Assembly: GCF_030161375.1 (NCBI RefSeq)
Contig: NZ_BSSQ01000011.1
Coordinates: forward strand, 191,041 to 255,040
Direction: 5' to 3'
DNA: 64,000 nt
Source: Paenibacillus glycanilyticus
Lineage (GTDB): Bacteria; Bacillota; Bacilli; Paenibacillales; Paenibacillaceae
Shown here: piece after piece, positions 16,673-26,026 of the stretch
Numbering within the stretch: position 1 is the stretch's first letter
Layout of the letters: each line of letters begins with the position of its first letter
Notes under the pieces: model-generated
Databases searched by the model: none
What the model saw: only the letters and a program-made list of their open reading frames with translations
Told to the model about the DNA's origin: nothing
Program-made: the position numbers and the translations under genes

Positions 16673-18397
16673 ATGATCAACTTGCATCAAGAACGAATTC
16701 CAGCGGTGGCAACAAATCCGAACCTCAAAAATTATGAACAAGCAACGGTTGATTTTGATTGGAAAGAGATCGAGAGCCAATTCAGCTGGCATGAAACAGG
16801 GAAAGTAAACATGGCGTACGAAGCCGTAGACCGTCATGTGGAGTCCGGTAAAGGAGCTAATATTGCTCTTTATTACAGCGACAACACGAGAGATGAATCT
16901 TATACTTATGAACAAATGAGCAAGCAGTCGAATCGTTTCGCAAACGTATTGCGCAAATTCGGCGTCAGCAAGGGCGAGCGGGTATTTATTTTTATGCCGC
17001 GGACACCCGAGTTGTATTTTGGGGTTCTTGGCGCTTTGAAGGTAGGCGCGGTTGTTGGTCCGCTCTTCGAAGCATTTATGGAAACAGCGGTGAAAGACCG
17101 TCTGCAGGACAGTGAAGCAACTGCAATTATTACGACTCCAGCTTTGCTGGGACGCATCAAACGCGACGAGTTGCCTAACCTGAAGCATATTTTTGTATTT
17201 GGCGACAATGTGGCAACCGACGATGTGATTGTCGACTTCAATGCGGAAATGGCACAAGCTTCGGAAGAAGCGGAGATTGAATGGCTAGAGCGCGAGGACG
17301 GCTTGATTCTGCATTACACTTCCGGTTCAACCGGCAAGCCAAAAGGCGTGTTCCATGTCCAAAACGCCATGATTCAGCATTACTACACAGGTAAAATCGT
17401 GCTTGATCTCAAAGAAGGCGATATTTACTGGTGTACGGCTGACCCAGGTTGGGTAACGGGAACATCGTACGGGATCTTTGCGCCATGGCTGAACGGAGCG
17501 ACCAACGTGATTCGCGGCGGACGCTTCAGCCCAAGCGACTGGTACGGCACGATCCAGAAATACGGAGTAACGGTATGGTATAGCGCTCCAACCGCGTTCC
17601 GCATGCTGATGGGCGCCGGCGATGATCTGGTTCAACAGTTCGATCTGTCGAGCCTTCGTCATGTTCTTAGCGTTGGTGAACCACTGAATCCTGAAGTTGT
17701 ACGCTGGGGAATGAAAGTCTATAACCAACGTATCCACGATACTTGGTGGATGACGGAGACGGGCGGACAATTGATCTGCAACTATCCGTCGATGGATATT
17801 AAGCCCGGCTCCATGGGCAAGCCGCTGCCTGGTGTCAAAGCAGCAATCATTGATGATCAAGGCAACGAATTGCCGCCTTACCGAATGGGCAATTTGGCGG
17901 TACAAACGCCATGGCCTTCGATGATGCGCAAGGTTTGGAACAATCCATCAAAATACGAAGAGTATTTCCGGATTCAAGGCTGGTACATTTCCGGCGACTC
18001 CGCTTATATGGATGAAGACGGCTACTTCTGGTTCCAAGGCCGGATTGATGACGTAATCAACACGGCAGGAGAACGGGTCGGTCCGTTCGAAGTGGAAAGC
18101 AAGCTTGTAGAGCATCCAGCGGTCGCTGAGGCGGGAGTAATCGGCAAGCCGGACCCAATGCGCGGTGAAATCATTAAAGCGTTTATCGCGCTTCGTGAGG
18201 GCTATACGGCGACGGACGAATTGAAGGCGGAAATTGCCCAATTCGTCAAAGTCGGATTGTCCGCCCATGCCGCTCCGCGCGAGATCGAGTTCAAAGACAA
18301 ACTTCCGAAGACGCGCAGCGGCAAAATCATGCGCCGCGTTCTGAAAGCCTGGGAACTTAACCTCCCAACGGGCGATCTCTCCACTATCGAGGACTAA
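16673..18397 (+). CDS. acsA: Acetyl-CoA synthetase (AMP-forming)
   Basis: Activates acetate to acetyl-CoA through acetyl-AMP. 574 aa. The P-loop YTSGSTGKPKG is near residues 217-227. WWMTETGGQ and the hinge-region YISGDSAYMDEDGYFWFQGR follow. The catalytic and acetylation lysine is K551 in TRSGKIMRR. The divergent acuA and acuC genes encode the acetyltransferase and deacetylase that act on this lysine, so the locus holds the enzyme and both its modifiers. A good ribosome site (GGGAG) precedes the ATG. It ends in a strong hairpin terminator and is monocistronic. Confidence 0.96.
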   Translation: MINLHQERIPAVATNPNLKNYEQATVDFDWKEIESQFSWHETGKVNMAYEAVDRHVESGKGANIALYYSDNTRDESYTYEQMSKQSNRFANVLRKFGVSKGERVFIFMPRTPELYFGVLGALKVGAVVGPLFEAFMETAVKDRLQDSEATAIITTPALLGRIKRDELPNLKHIFVFGDNVATDDVIVDFNAEMAQASEEAEIEWLEREDGLILHYTSGSTGKPKGVFHVQNAMIQHYYTGKIVLDLKEGDIYWCTADPGWVTGTSYGIFAPWLNGATNVIRGGRFSPSDWYGTIQKYGVTVWYSAPTAFRMLMGAGDDLVQQFDLSSLRHVLSVGEPLNPEVVRWGMKVYNQRIHDTWWMTETGGQLICNYPSMDIKPGSMGKPLPGVKAAIIDDQGNELPPYRMGNLAVQTPWPSMMRKVWNNPSKYEEYFRIQGWYISGDSAYMDEDGYFWFQGRIDDVINTAGERVGPFEVESKLVEHPAVAEAGVIGKPDPMRGEIIKAFIALREGYTATDELKAEIAQFVKVGLSAHAAPREIEFKDKLPKTRSGKIMRRVLKAWELNLPTGDLSTIED

Positions 18398-18408
18398 TAT
18401 ATATAATA

Positions 18409-18446
18409 AAACGGCTATGATGGTTGTTATCCATCATAGCCGTTTT
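18409..18446 (+). terminator. Terminator after acsA
   Basis: AAACGGCTATGATGG pairs with CCATCATAGCCGTTT around TTGTTAT, with a T-run. Confidence 0.88.
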
Positions 18447-18470
18447 TCGTTCTTCCTTAATAAATACCGT

Positions 18471-18650
18471 TTAATGTGAGCGAAGCAATTCGAATGATTC
18501 TGTAGAAGCGATAGCATATGCTTCCGAAGCAGCTTTCTTGCAGAAAGCTTTCAAGCGGTCGCTTTTGCTCGGGGATTCCGACAAATTTGCTTGTTCATGG
18601 AATCCACGAGCAATGGCGATCGGAAGAACATTCGAATGCGTAGTGAACAA
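18471..18650 (-). CDS. Possible small protein, 59 aa, downstream of the penicillin-binding protein
   Basis: An open frame from TTG 18650 to TAA 18471 begins ten bases after the stop of the penicillin-binding protein gene on the same strand. The predicted product is compositionally protein-like: a charged helix (KSDRLKAFCKKAASEAYAIA) and a tail ending FELLRSH. The nearest ribosome site, GGGAG at 18670-18666, is 15 bases from the TTG, too far for comfort, so translational coupling would be needed. The frame also covers a palindromic repeat-like element (18518-18555), which could mean the coding look is accidental. No family recognised. Confidence 0.35.
   Translation of the reverse strand: MFTTHSNVLPIAIARGFHEQANLSESPSKSDRLKAFCKKAASEAYAIASTESFELLRSH
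18518..18555 (+). repeat. Second locus of the ATGCTTNCGAAG palindromic element
   Basis: ATGCTTCCGAAGC (18518-18530) is followed by a hairpin AGCTTTC (18531-18537)/GAAAGCT (18543-18549) and then TTCAAG. This is the same layout as at 7417-7456: an ATGCTT-CGAAG box, a hairpin of different sequence but preserved pairing, then TT-AAG. The stem sequences differ while pairing is kept. Confidence 0.45.
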
Positions 18651-18660
18651 TTAAACGAAT

Positions 18661-21600
18661 TTATGCTCCCACCTTCACATTTTGCGAAGGAGGAGATTTG
18701 CCCGTATCATTTTCCGCGAGTACATAGAATGTACCGGTTGTTAATGGCGATGCGTATTCGAAGCTTGGATGTTTCGTTGTGCCAACCTCGACAAATTGCC
18801 CATCGTTATTGGCGCTGAAATAAACATGGTAAGTTGTGACGTATTCCGCATCCGGGTTAGCGTTCCAGCTAAGCAGTACGCTTAAATCCGTCGGCGTTGC
18901 GACTAATCCGTTAGGAGAGGACGGAGGAGCTAAATCCGGATGCTCCGTCCCCGAGTTGCCGCCATTGTTATCGCCAGGCAAGCCTGGGATTTCCGGGTTA
19001 ACCGGACCTTTGCCAAACGTCGCGACCAGGCTAGGCGCAGATTCTTTGCCAGCCACGTCTACCGCAGTTACATAGAAGCTGTAGCCTTGGTTGCCGGATA
19101 CGTTGATTTTGGCTTTCAGTTCTTCGCCAACCAGGATCGATTCTCCAACCTTTTGAGCCGGCTGGCCATTGACGGATTGATAAATCCGGTAGCCGACAAT
19201 ATCTTTCTCCGTGCCGCCCGTAAAGGTCAGCATGACTACGCCGGAGCCGATGGATTGAAGCCTCACATTGCTTGGAGCATTTGGTACATTGCCGTCATCG
19301 ACGCGCGGATCCACTTTGGAAGGCGCGTTGGAATCGGCATCGGCTGGCAGATACGATTCCATTGGTTTTCTGCTGCTTGCAGGAAGCTTTTCTTGTGCCG
19401 CTCTTATCTCATCCATCAATTGATCAAGCGGTTTCTTCCGTTTGATGACGATTTGTTCGCGAACCATATCTTGCGGCGTAGAAGGTTTCGGTACATAGTT
19501 GACGCCGTTGAACGGGATATAAGCCATTTTCACTAAAGCGTCATCCGTTTCTTTCGGCAAATATTTCTGATTGAACCAATCTGTTACCAGCATGCCGGAC
19601 TCTTTGGTCAACTGGCTAGGAAGCTTGCCGCTCGCGCTCGATACGGTAGCTTTCACAAGGCCGGAAGGACGTTCGAATTCCTTTGTCGGGAACAAATCAG
19701 GTTTTGCTTTTGTAATTTGATTCATCATAAGAGCCCAAATGGAACGCGCGCGTTTCTTGCCCGGGTCGGAGAGGGTGTGAATCTGCTCTTCGTAACCGGC
19801 CCATACGCCAAGGGTAACATCCGGAGTAAAGCCCATGAACCAGACGTCGCCATAACTTTGCGTTGTACCGGTTTTGCCGGCGATCGCGATTTTACCGTAT
19901 TGTTTGAAGTCTGAAGTCAAGGAGTGAGCCGTACCTTGGCTGCTCGAAACAACCGTCTTCAGCATATCGGTAACCAGGAATGCCGTTTGCGGCGAGAATA
20001 CCTGCTTAGGCGTAGCCTTATGCTCGTAGACCGGTTTGCCTTGCGCATCGGTAATCTTCGAGATCATATACGCATCGTTAAAGACGCCTTTATTCGGAAT
20101 TGCGCCATACGCATTCGTAAGCTCTTCAACCGAAACCCCGATGCTCAGACCTCCGATTACGCCGGTTTGCGCGCTGTCGTCTTGCGGCTGCAGAGTCGTT
20201 ATGCCAAGGTCGCGGGCAAAGTTCCAAGCCCCTTTGATCGTTACGTCATCCAAGAATATCTTGATGGCCGGCAAGTTAAGCGAGCGGTTAAGCGCTTCGC
20301 GGGCCGTTACAAGTCCTAGGAATCTGTTTGTCGAGTTTTTCGGGATATGGAAGCCTTTTTGTCCGTCCTTGAGCACGACAGGTGCATCATCCACGATACT
20401 TGCCGGCTGGATGAGTCCCTTATCAATGGCTGGCAAATATGCTGCTATGGTCTTCATCGCCGAACCCGGTTGGCGCGTCATCTGAGTGGCAAAGTTCATT
20501 TGCTCCTCGTAGAAGTCGCGGCCTTCCAACATACTGAGAATGGCGCCTGTCTTGTGGTCGATCATGACGGCTGCAGTCTGCTCGAGACCTTTCTCCTTGC
20601 TAAACGCGGAGAAGTTCTTAGGATCCGCTGCAATATCGTGCATGATCTTGTAAATATCCTTGTCTATCGTTGTATAAACATGGTAACCGCCATTGAGAAG
20701 ACGAAGGCGAGCATCTTCGACAAGCGAAGAGTTTTCCTTTTTCTTCAGGTCAGCCTGGGTAAGTTTCGGGTTTTCTTGAAGCACCAGAATCTCGGCTGCC
20801 TGACGTTCGGCTTCCAGCATCAGATAAGGGTAAGTCGTATAGGCTTTTTCTGATGGCGGCGCTAGGGAAGAGCGAAGGTCGAAGGCTTTTGCCTCGTCAT
20901 ATTGCTCTTTCGTAATCCGGCCGAATTTCAGCATCTGCGACAAAACAATGCCTTGGCGTTCGACTGCCAACGTGAAGCCTTCTTCATCGAATTGTCCTTT
21001 GCTCGTAAACGCGGTATAAGCGGAAGGCCGCTGCGGCAAGCCGGCCAGATAAGCTGCTTGCGCAATGTTTAATTGATTGAGGTCCGTAATGTTGAACAGA
21101 CCGCGCGCCGCTGATTTAATACCGTATAAATTATACCCGCTGGAGCCATTGCCAAATGGCACTTTGTTCAAATAAGCGGCGAGTATTTCGCCTTTGGTCA
21201 AATATCGTTCCATGCGTAGCGCCAGGAACATCTCTTTTACTTTGCGGCTGTCGGTCTTGTCCAAGCTGAGGAATACTCGGCGGGCAAGCTGCTGGGTCAA
21301 TGTACTGCCGCCTGTCTGCGTATCTTCGTTAAGCAGCTTCTGCTTGACAGCCCGTCCAAGGCCGCTGATGTCTACGCCTTTGTGATGCATGAAGTTGTTA
21401 TCTTCAATAGCCAGTACAGCATCGATTACCTGCTGAGGCAGATCCTCGTATTCGATTGGCGTCCGGTCTTCTTCGGTCCGGAGTTGTCCGACCAGCGTCT
21501 CGTCATTGAAATACACATATCCTGTAATCGAATTTTCGTTTACTTTATCCTCAATTAATGTTCGAGGACGTACGACTTCATCCTTAACGAGCGAGGCGAC

Positions 21601-21741
21601 GTAACCGGTAACGGCACCGCCTGTCAATAAACCAATAAATATGCCGAAATAAATGAGCCATTTGACAGTCATCAAAGATATGATTCCGAATGTACGCCAT
21701 CCGCTCCTGCGGGGCGGCGATTTGCGATCTTCTTCTTGCAT
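18661..21741 (-). CDS. Class A penicillin-binding protein (PBP1A family) with two fibronectin III domains
   Basis: Bifunctional peptidoglycan synthase: glycosyltransferase plus transpeptidase. 1026 aa, longer than usual. One membrane anchor at about residues 19-48 follows a short basic cytoplasmic tail. The GT51 domain (about 75-250) has catalytic Glu113 in AIEDNNF and GGSTLTQQLARR. The transpeptidase has S427-A-M-K430, S487-L-N489 and K623-T-G-T626. After residue 730 comes a Pro-rich spacer, then FN3 domains at about 822-910 and 940-1026, separated by an acidic Gly/Pro linker. The FN3 repeats probably bind the wall or other surface polymers. GGGG precedes the ATG. It is divergent from the NfeD/flotillin operon. 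Confidence 0.95.
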   Translation of the reverse strand: MQEEDRKSPPRRSGWRTFGIISLMTVKWLIYFGIFIGLLTGGAVTGYVASLVKDEVVRPRTLIEDKVNENSITGYVYFNDETLVGQLRTEEDRTPIEYEDLPQQVIDAVLAIEDNNFMHHKGVDISGLGRAVKQKLLNEDTQTGGSTLTQQLARRVFLSLDKTDSRKVKEMFLALRMERYLTKGEILAAYLNKVPFGNGSSGYNLYGIKSAARGLFNITDLNQLNIAQAAYLAGLPQRPSAYTAFTSKGQFDEEGFTLAVERQGIVLSQMLKFGRITKEQYDEAKAFDLRSSLAPPSEKAYTTYPYLMLEAERQAAEILVLQENPKLTQADLKKKENSSLVEDARLRLLNGGYHVYTTIDKDIYKIMHDIAADPKNFSAFSKEKGLEQTAAVMIDHKTGAILSMLEGRDFYEEQMNFATQMTRQPGSAMKTIAAYLPAIDKGLIQPASIVDDAPVVLKDGQKGFHIPKNSTNRFLGLVTAREALNRSLNLPAIKIFLDDVTIKGAWNFARDLGITTLQPQDDSAQTGVIGGLSIGVSVEELTNAYGAIPNKGVFNDAYMISKITDAQGKPVYEHKATPKQVFSPQTAFLVTDMLKTVVSSSQGTAHSLTSDFKQYGKIAIAGKTGTTQSYGDVWFMGFTPDVTLGVWAGYEEQIHTLSDPGKKRARSIWALMMNQITKAKPDLFPTKEFERPSGLVKATVSSASGKLPSQLTKESGMLVTDWFNQKYLPKETDDALVKMAYIPFNGVNYVPKPSTPQDMVREQIVIKRKKPLDQLMDEIRAAQEKLPASSRKPMESYLPADADSNAPSKVDPRVDDGNVPNAPSNVRLQSIGSGVVMLTFTGGTEKDIVGYRIYQSVNGQPAQKVGESILVGEELKAKINVSGNQGYSFYVTAVDVAGKESAPSLVATFGKGPVNPEIPGLPGDNNGGNSGTEHPDLAPPSSPNGLVATPTDLSVLLSWNANPDAEYVTTYHVYFSANNDGQFVEVGTTKHPSFEYASPLTTGTFYVLAENDTGKSPPSQNVKVGA

Positions 21742-22009
21742 ATGTATAAATTCCCCCTCTAAATGACCAAATCCTATTATAGCACAGAACGTGATTTTGA
21801 AGCACTAGCAGGAGTGAACCGGCATAGGCACTACGGTAGGATACGAATATTGCCGATTTTGTCGATTATGGATATATAATGCCCAATCCTTGGCCGAGTT
21901 TGAGCGGAATCATCAGCTGAATGAGAATTATGATAAAATTTCCGCAACAAAATGGGTGGTCCTTGCGTATGAATTAGCAGCATATGGATGCTGTGAGAGG
22001 AGGATGGAA

Positions 22010-22540
22010 TTGGAGGCGATATTTTGGGGATGTTTCGTTGGCGGAGCTTTATATGCCATCATCAGCGCTTTGCTCGGAGATTTAATCGGCCATGCGCTAG
22101 GCGGCATCCTTGACTTCTTATCGCTGGATGGCCATCCGTGGCTGAATCCAACTACGCTGGTAGGCGGGCTAACCGCGTTTGGCGGTTCGGGGCTGCTGCT
22201 CGTCCATTACACGGCACTGAGTTTGGCGATTGTATTTCTGCTGGCTGTATGTTGCGGGGTAGTCGTTGGAGGCGGCGGTTATTTTCTGTACGTGAAACCG
22301 ATGAGCGAAAGCGAGAATTCCGTCGCGTTCTCCGAGAAGGATTTAAGCGGCAGGATTGCGGAGGTCATTACGGCGATTCCTTCAGCGGGATATGGAGAAG
22401 TTCTGGTGAAGGTTGGGGCTGGCCATACAAACCAGATCGCTGCAAGTTTTGACGGCGAAGAGATTCCCGGCGGGTCTCGGGTTGTCGTCGTGGAAGTAAA
22501 GGACAAAACGTTGTATGTATCAAAGCTTGACCCTTATTAA
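22010..22540 (+). CDS. NfeD-like membrane protein (YuaF type)
   Basis: 176 aa membrane protein with a short hydrophobic N-terminal segment, a cluster of two or three more (about residues 60-95, LAIVFLLAVCCGVVVGGGGYF), and a C-terminal soluble OB-like beta domain (SGRIAEVITAIPSAGYGEVLVKV). NfeD/YuaF proteins pair with flotillins in membrane-fluidity and antibiotic-stress responses. TTG at 22010 is the likely start: GAGAGGAGG ends six bases before it, whereas the in-frame ATG at 22004 abuts the ribosome site. The flotillin gene follows after 32 bp in the same operon. Confidence 0.85.
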   Translation: MEAIFWGCFVGGALYAIISALLGDLIGHALGGILDFLSLDGHPWLNPTTLVGGLTAFGGSGLLLVHYTALSLAIVFLLAVCCGVVVGGGGYFLYVKPMSESENSVAFSEKDLSGRIAEVITAIPSAGYGEVLVKVGAGHTNQIAASFDGEEIPGGSRVVVVEVKDKTLYVSKLDPY

Positions 22541-22572
22541 TGTAGAAACGAAAAGCTGAGAGGAGAAAGTTC

Positions 22573-24108
22573 ATGCCAGAATATCTTATTATTCCCATTA
22601 TTGTCGTAGCTGTATTAGTAATCCTCGGTATTGCCTTTTGGGCCCGTTACCGGACGGTTAGTCCGGACGAAGCCATGATCGTAACCGGTTCTTTCCTTGG
22701 CAGCCGGAATGTCAGCACGGACGAATCCGGCCGGAAAATAAAAATCGTTCGAGGCGGGGGAGCTTTCATCCTGCCGATCTTTCAAAAGGCTGAATTTCTA
22801 TCGCTGCTGTCCCATAAGCTGGACGTGTCGACGCCGGAAGTATATACCGAGCAGGGCGTTCCGGTTATGGCGGATGGCGTAGCGATTATTAAAATAGGCG
22901 GTATTGTTGAAGATGTCGCAACGGCAGCCGAACAATTCATGGGTAAACCAACGGAAGCGTTGAAAAGCGAAGCGCAAGAAGTTCTTGAAGGCCATCTTCG
23001 CGCGATTCTTGGCACGATGACGGTAGAAGAGGTGTATCGGAACCGGGATAGATTCGCGCAAGAGGTTCAAGGGGTTGCAGCCAAGGATTTGAAGAAGATG
23101 GGACTTCAGATCGTCTCCTTCACGATCAAAGATCTGCGCGATAAGCACGGTTACCTGGATGCCCTAGGCAAACCGCGGATAGCTGCCGTTAAGCGCGACG
23201 CGGACATCGCGGAAGCCGAAGCGGTGAGAGATTCTCGGATTAAGAAGGCGCTCGCCGAAGAAGAAGGGCAAAAAGCCGAGCTTCTACGCGATACGAACAT
23301 CGCCGAAGCCGCAAAAGAAAAAGAGCTGAAGGTAGCGGCGTTCAAACGCGAGCAGGACATGGCCAAAGCCGAAGCCGATCAGGCTTATTCCGTTCAGGAA
23401 GCACGCGCGAAGCAAAGCGTTGTCGAAGAGCAGATGAAGGTAGAACTGGTGCGCAAGGAGCGCGAAATCGATCTCGAAGCAAAAGAAATTTTGCGCCGCG
23501 AGAAACAATATGATGCGGAAGTGAAGAAAAAAGCCGAAGCCGACCGTTATGCGGTGGAACAAGCGGCTGAAGCGGACAAAACAAAAAAACTCCGCGAAGC
23601 GGATGCGTTGCAATACCGCATTGAATCGGAGGCGAAGGCACTTGCGGAGCAGAAGCGTCTGGACGGTCTTGCAATCGCTGAAGCGGAGCGGGCGAAAGGT
23701 ACGGCCGAAGCGGAAGTTATCCGTCTGCGCGGTTTAGCGGAAGCCGAAGCGAAGGAGAAGCTGGCGCAAGCGTTCGAAAGCTTTGGCGAAGCGGCGATTC
23801 TCGATATCATTGTGAAGATGCTTCCAGAGCTTGCCGGCAAGGTTGCTGAGCCAATGAAAGGCATCGACAAGCTGACTGTCGTCGATACCGGCAACGGTGA
23901 AGGCGCTGCGCGCCTTAGCAATTACGTAACAAGTCTGATGGCGACGGCACCGGAAATGCTGAAAAACGTATCGGGTATCGATGTTAATTCCTTAATGAAA
24001 AGTTTAACGTCGAAGGTATCCGGCACATTAACGGCTCCGGCGGCAGCGGCTTCCGAGCTGCCTGTCCAAATTCCTCAGCCTGCAGAGCCCGTAGAAAAGA
24101 AAGAGTAG
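22573..24108 (+). CDS. floT: Flotillin
   Basis: SPFH-domain scaffold protein of functional membrane microdomains. 511 aa, as for B. subtilis FloT (YuaG). An N-terminal hydrophobic hairpin (residues 4-24) anchors it. The SPFH domain follows to about residue 200 (GGGAFILPIFQKAEFLSLLSH). Then comes a long Ala/Glu/Lys coiled coil with repeated EAEA motifs to about 400, and a C-terminal region ending in an Ala/Pro-rich tail. Position after the NfeD gene repeats the yuaF-floT order. It ends with a perfect hairpin terminator at 24121. Confidence 0.95.
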   Translation: MPEYLIIPIIVVAVLVILGIAFWARYRTVSPDEAMIVTGSFLGSRNVSTDESGRKIKIVRGGGAFILPIFQKAEFLSLLSHKLDVSTPEVYTEQGVPVMADGVAIIKIGGIVEDVATAAEQFMGKPTEALKSEAQEVLEGHLRAILGTMTVEEVYRNRDRFAQEVQGVAAKDLKKMGLQIVSFTIKDLRDKHGYLDALGKPRIAAVKRDADIAEAEAVRDSRIKKALAEEEGQKAELLRDTNIAEAAKEKELKVAAFKREQDMAKAEADQAYSVQEARAKQSVVEEQMKVELVRKEREIDLEAKEILRREKQYDAEVKKKAEADRYAVEQAAEADKTKKLREADALQYRIESEAKALAEQKRLDGLAIAEAERAKGTAEAEVIRLRGLAEAEAKEKLAQAFESFGEAAILDIIVKMLPELAGKVAEPMKGIDKLTVVDTGNGEGAARLSNYVTSLMATAPEMLKNVSGIDVNSLMKSLTSKVSGTLTAPAAAASELPVQIPQPAEPVEKKE

Positions 24109-24120
24109 CTGAAAGTTGAA

Positions 24121-24159
24121 ATCCCGGAGAGGATCCGATCGTCCTCTCCGGGATTTTTT
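24121..24159 (+). terminator. Terminator after floT
   Basis: ATCCCGGAGAGGA pairs with TCCTCTCCGGGAT around TCCGATCG, followed by six Ts that run into the end of the convergent methyltransferase gene. Confidence 0.9.
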
Positions 24160-24932
24160 CATTTCTTTACCGCATAGACGCGAATACGTCTGTAATCCGC
24201 TTGATAAACGCCATCGATGGCCTGAAGTTTTTGTTTGGCATTCTCATATACCTGTTGTTTGGCTGACTGCCTGTTTTCTTCATCCAATCCTTTGAAAAAA
24301 GCATCTCCAAAACCGTCCAGCCAATGCATGACTCCTTTTTCGCCTTCAGGGAGTGGTGTCGGCCGGTCAAAATGTTCGGCGATTCGCACCTCAAAGCCAT
24401 ATTGTTCGAGCTTGCTCGAATACTCGCCGATAGATGGGAAAAACCAAGGATTTCGTTCTGCCGGATCAATGCCGTAATGGGGCATCACTTCGTAAAAAGC
24501 CTGCACCAAACGATCAACATTGCCTTTACCGCCAAACTCGGCGACAAATCGGCCTCCGGTTTTTAAACCATTTCTAACGGACTTGATCACGCCATCCGCA
24601 TCCTTCATCCAATGAAGCGCCGCGTTCGAGAATATGGCGTCAAAGGGATGATCGACTTCAAATTGTTCGCCGTCTCCTACGAGGAAATCGATGCCGGAAA
24701 ACTTCGTTTTGGCGGTTGCGATCATCGATGCTGACTGGTCCATGCCAATAACCTTGGCGCCTGAACCCGCGATTTCAGCAGCCAAATCGCCAGTGCCGCA
24801 ACCCAAATCCAGAATGAATTCATTAGGCTGCGGATTCAGCCATTCCAGAATGCCTTTGCCGAGCTTGGATACAAATCCAAGTTGAGTGTCATAGGTTCCG
24901 GGATTCCATGCTTGTGTGCCTTGTTGTTCCAT
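24159..24932 (-). CDS. SAM-dependent methyltransferase (class I)
   Basis: 257 aa, of the trans-aconitate methyltransferase/UbiE-like group. Motif I is FILDLGCGTGDLAAEIA (about residues 38-54), followed by the acidic VIGMDQS, the adenine-contact LVGDGEQF, and FDAIFSNAALHWMKD, the post-motif typical of small-molecule methyltransferases. GGAGG precedes the ATG. The substrate cannot be told. It stands alone, convergent with floT. Confidence 0.88.
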   Translation of the reverse strand: MEQQGTQAWNPGTYDTQLGFVSKLGKGILEWLNPQPNEFILDLGCGTGDLAAEIAGSGAKVIGMDQSASMIATAKTKFSGIDFLVGDGEQFEVDHPFDAIFSNAALHWMKDADGVIKSVRNGLKTGGRFVAEFGGKGNVDRLVQAFYEVMPHYGIDPAERNPWFFPSIGEYSSKLEQYGFEVRIAEHFDRPTPLPEGEKGVMHWLDGFGDAFFKGLDEENRQSAKQQVYENAKQKLQAIDGVYQADYRRIRVYAVKK

Positions 24933-25037
24933 TTCAACCGCCTCCGTTCTAGTTATATCTTAGTTGTACTCCTGTTAGAGATATAAGTAAAATATATAAT
25001 AACTATTCACTTTATAGGTTTAAACTATGAACAGGCG

Positions 25038-25072
25038 CAAAAAAACCTCGGGAGAATAAGCTCTCGAGGTTT
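25038..25072 (-). terminator. Terminator after rpsD
   Basis: On the minus strand, AACCTCGAGAG pairs with CTCCCGAGGTT around CTTATT, followed by seven Ts. Confidence 0.85.
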
Positions 25073-25085
25073 TCCGGTCAAACGA

Positions 25086-25685
25086 TTAGCGGCTGTAGAA
25101 CTCGACGATTTGTTTCTCGTCGATATCTTGGGACAGCTCAGCGCGTTCTGGAAGACGGATGTATTTGCCTTCAACAGCAGCATCGTTGAATTCCAGGTAG
25201 TTAGGCAGGTGATGACGGCCTTCCATAGCTTCTTTGATCGATTTTTGACCGCGGCTGCGCTCGCGCAGGCCGATTACGTCGTTAATCGATACAGTGTAGG
25301 AAGCGATGTCGACTTTTTTGCCGTTAACTGTTACGTGGCCATGGGAAACCAACTGACGTGCGCCTGCACGGGAGTTAGCGAAGCCAAGACGGTAAACGAG
25401 GTTGTCCAGACGGCTTTCAAGAAGGATCATGAAGTTCTCGCCGGAGATACCTTTCAGTTTAGTCGCTTTGTCGAACAGGTTGCGGAATTGCTTCTCGTTC
25501 AAGCCGTACATGTGACGAAGTTTTTGTTTTTCTTGCAATTGAACGCCATAACCGCTAAGCTTTTTGCGTTGGTTAGGACCGTGTTGGCCTGGAGGGAATG
25601 GACGTTTCAATTCTTTGCCAGTACCGCTCAGGGAAATACCAAGACGGCGGCTGAGTTTAAATTTAGGACCTGTATAACGTGACAT
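25086..25685 (-). CDS. rpsD: 30S ribosomal protein S4
   Basis: Primary 16S rRNA-binding protein of the small-subunit body. 199 aa. It starts [16 protein letters not shown], has the conserved N-terminal region [16 protein letters not shown], and a central S4 RNA-binding domain ([38 protein letters not shown]). The zinc-binding cysteines of some S4 types are absent (the C- form). AAGGAG lies before the ATG. It is a single-gene unit with its own promoter, a structured leader and a terminator. Confidence 0.98.
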   Translation of the reverse strand: MSRYTGPKFKLSRRLGISLSGTGKELKRPFPPGQHGPNQRKKLSGYGVQLQEKQKLRHMYGLNEKQFRNLFDKATKLKGISGENFMILLESRLDNLVYRLGFANSRAGARQLVSHGHVTVNGKKVDIASYTVSINDVIGLRERSRGQKSIKEAMEGRHHLPNYLEFNDAAVEGKYIRLPERAELSQDIDEKQIVEFYSR

Positions 25686-25848
25686 GAGTTGTGTAACTCC
25701 TTCAAAATTGTATTTTTGAGGATGGGGTTGTGTTTCGCGGAATACGCTCTATGCTTGATTTCTCAAAGCCTGATATACAGTTCAGCCGCTGGTCTATCAG
25801 AGAACGTATTCTCGAGGGTGACACAAAACCGTTCGCCCATGCATTCAT
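25686..25848 (-). promoter_or_regulatory. Structured 5' leader of rpsD, candidate S4 autoregulatory element
   Basis: In the transcript, GAATACGTTCT (from 25811 down to 25801) pairs over all 11 positions, with one G-U, with AGAGCGTATTC (25750 down to 25740). About 50 bases lie between, including a possible inner stem. S4 in Bacillus represses its own mRNA through such a leader, so this stem is the probable S4 target. The pairing is seen; the function is inferred. Confidence 0.6.
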
Positions 25849-25854
25849 TAATAG

Positions 25855-25884
25855 ATAATAAATGAAAATGAGGACCTTTGTCAA
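25855..25884 (-). promoter_or_regulatory. Promoter of rpsD
   Basis: Minus strand TTGACA (25884-25879), 18 bp, TATTAT (25860-25855). It places transcription start near 25848, giving the 160-base leader. Confidence 0.7.
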
Positions 25885-26026
25885 GGCGCTTGGTACTTGT
25901 CTCATTAGGTTCTAAAGACCTAAATACTGGCATTTTGAGTAGTGCAAAATTCTCACAAATAAAGTATTATTATTTATAATAGAATAGCTTGATAGACTCG
26001 TCTCCTTTGATGCAGGGAAGGGCTGG

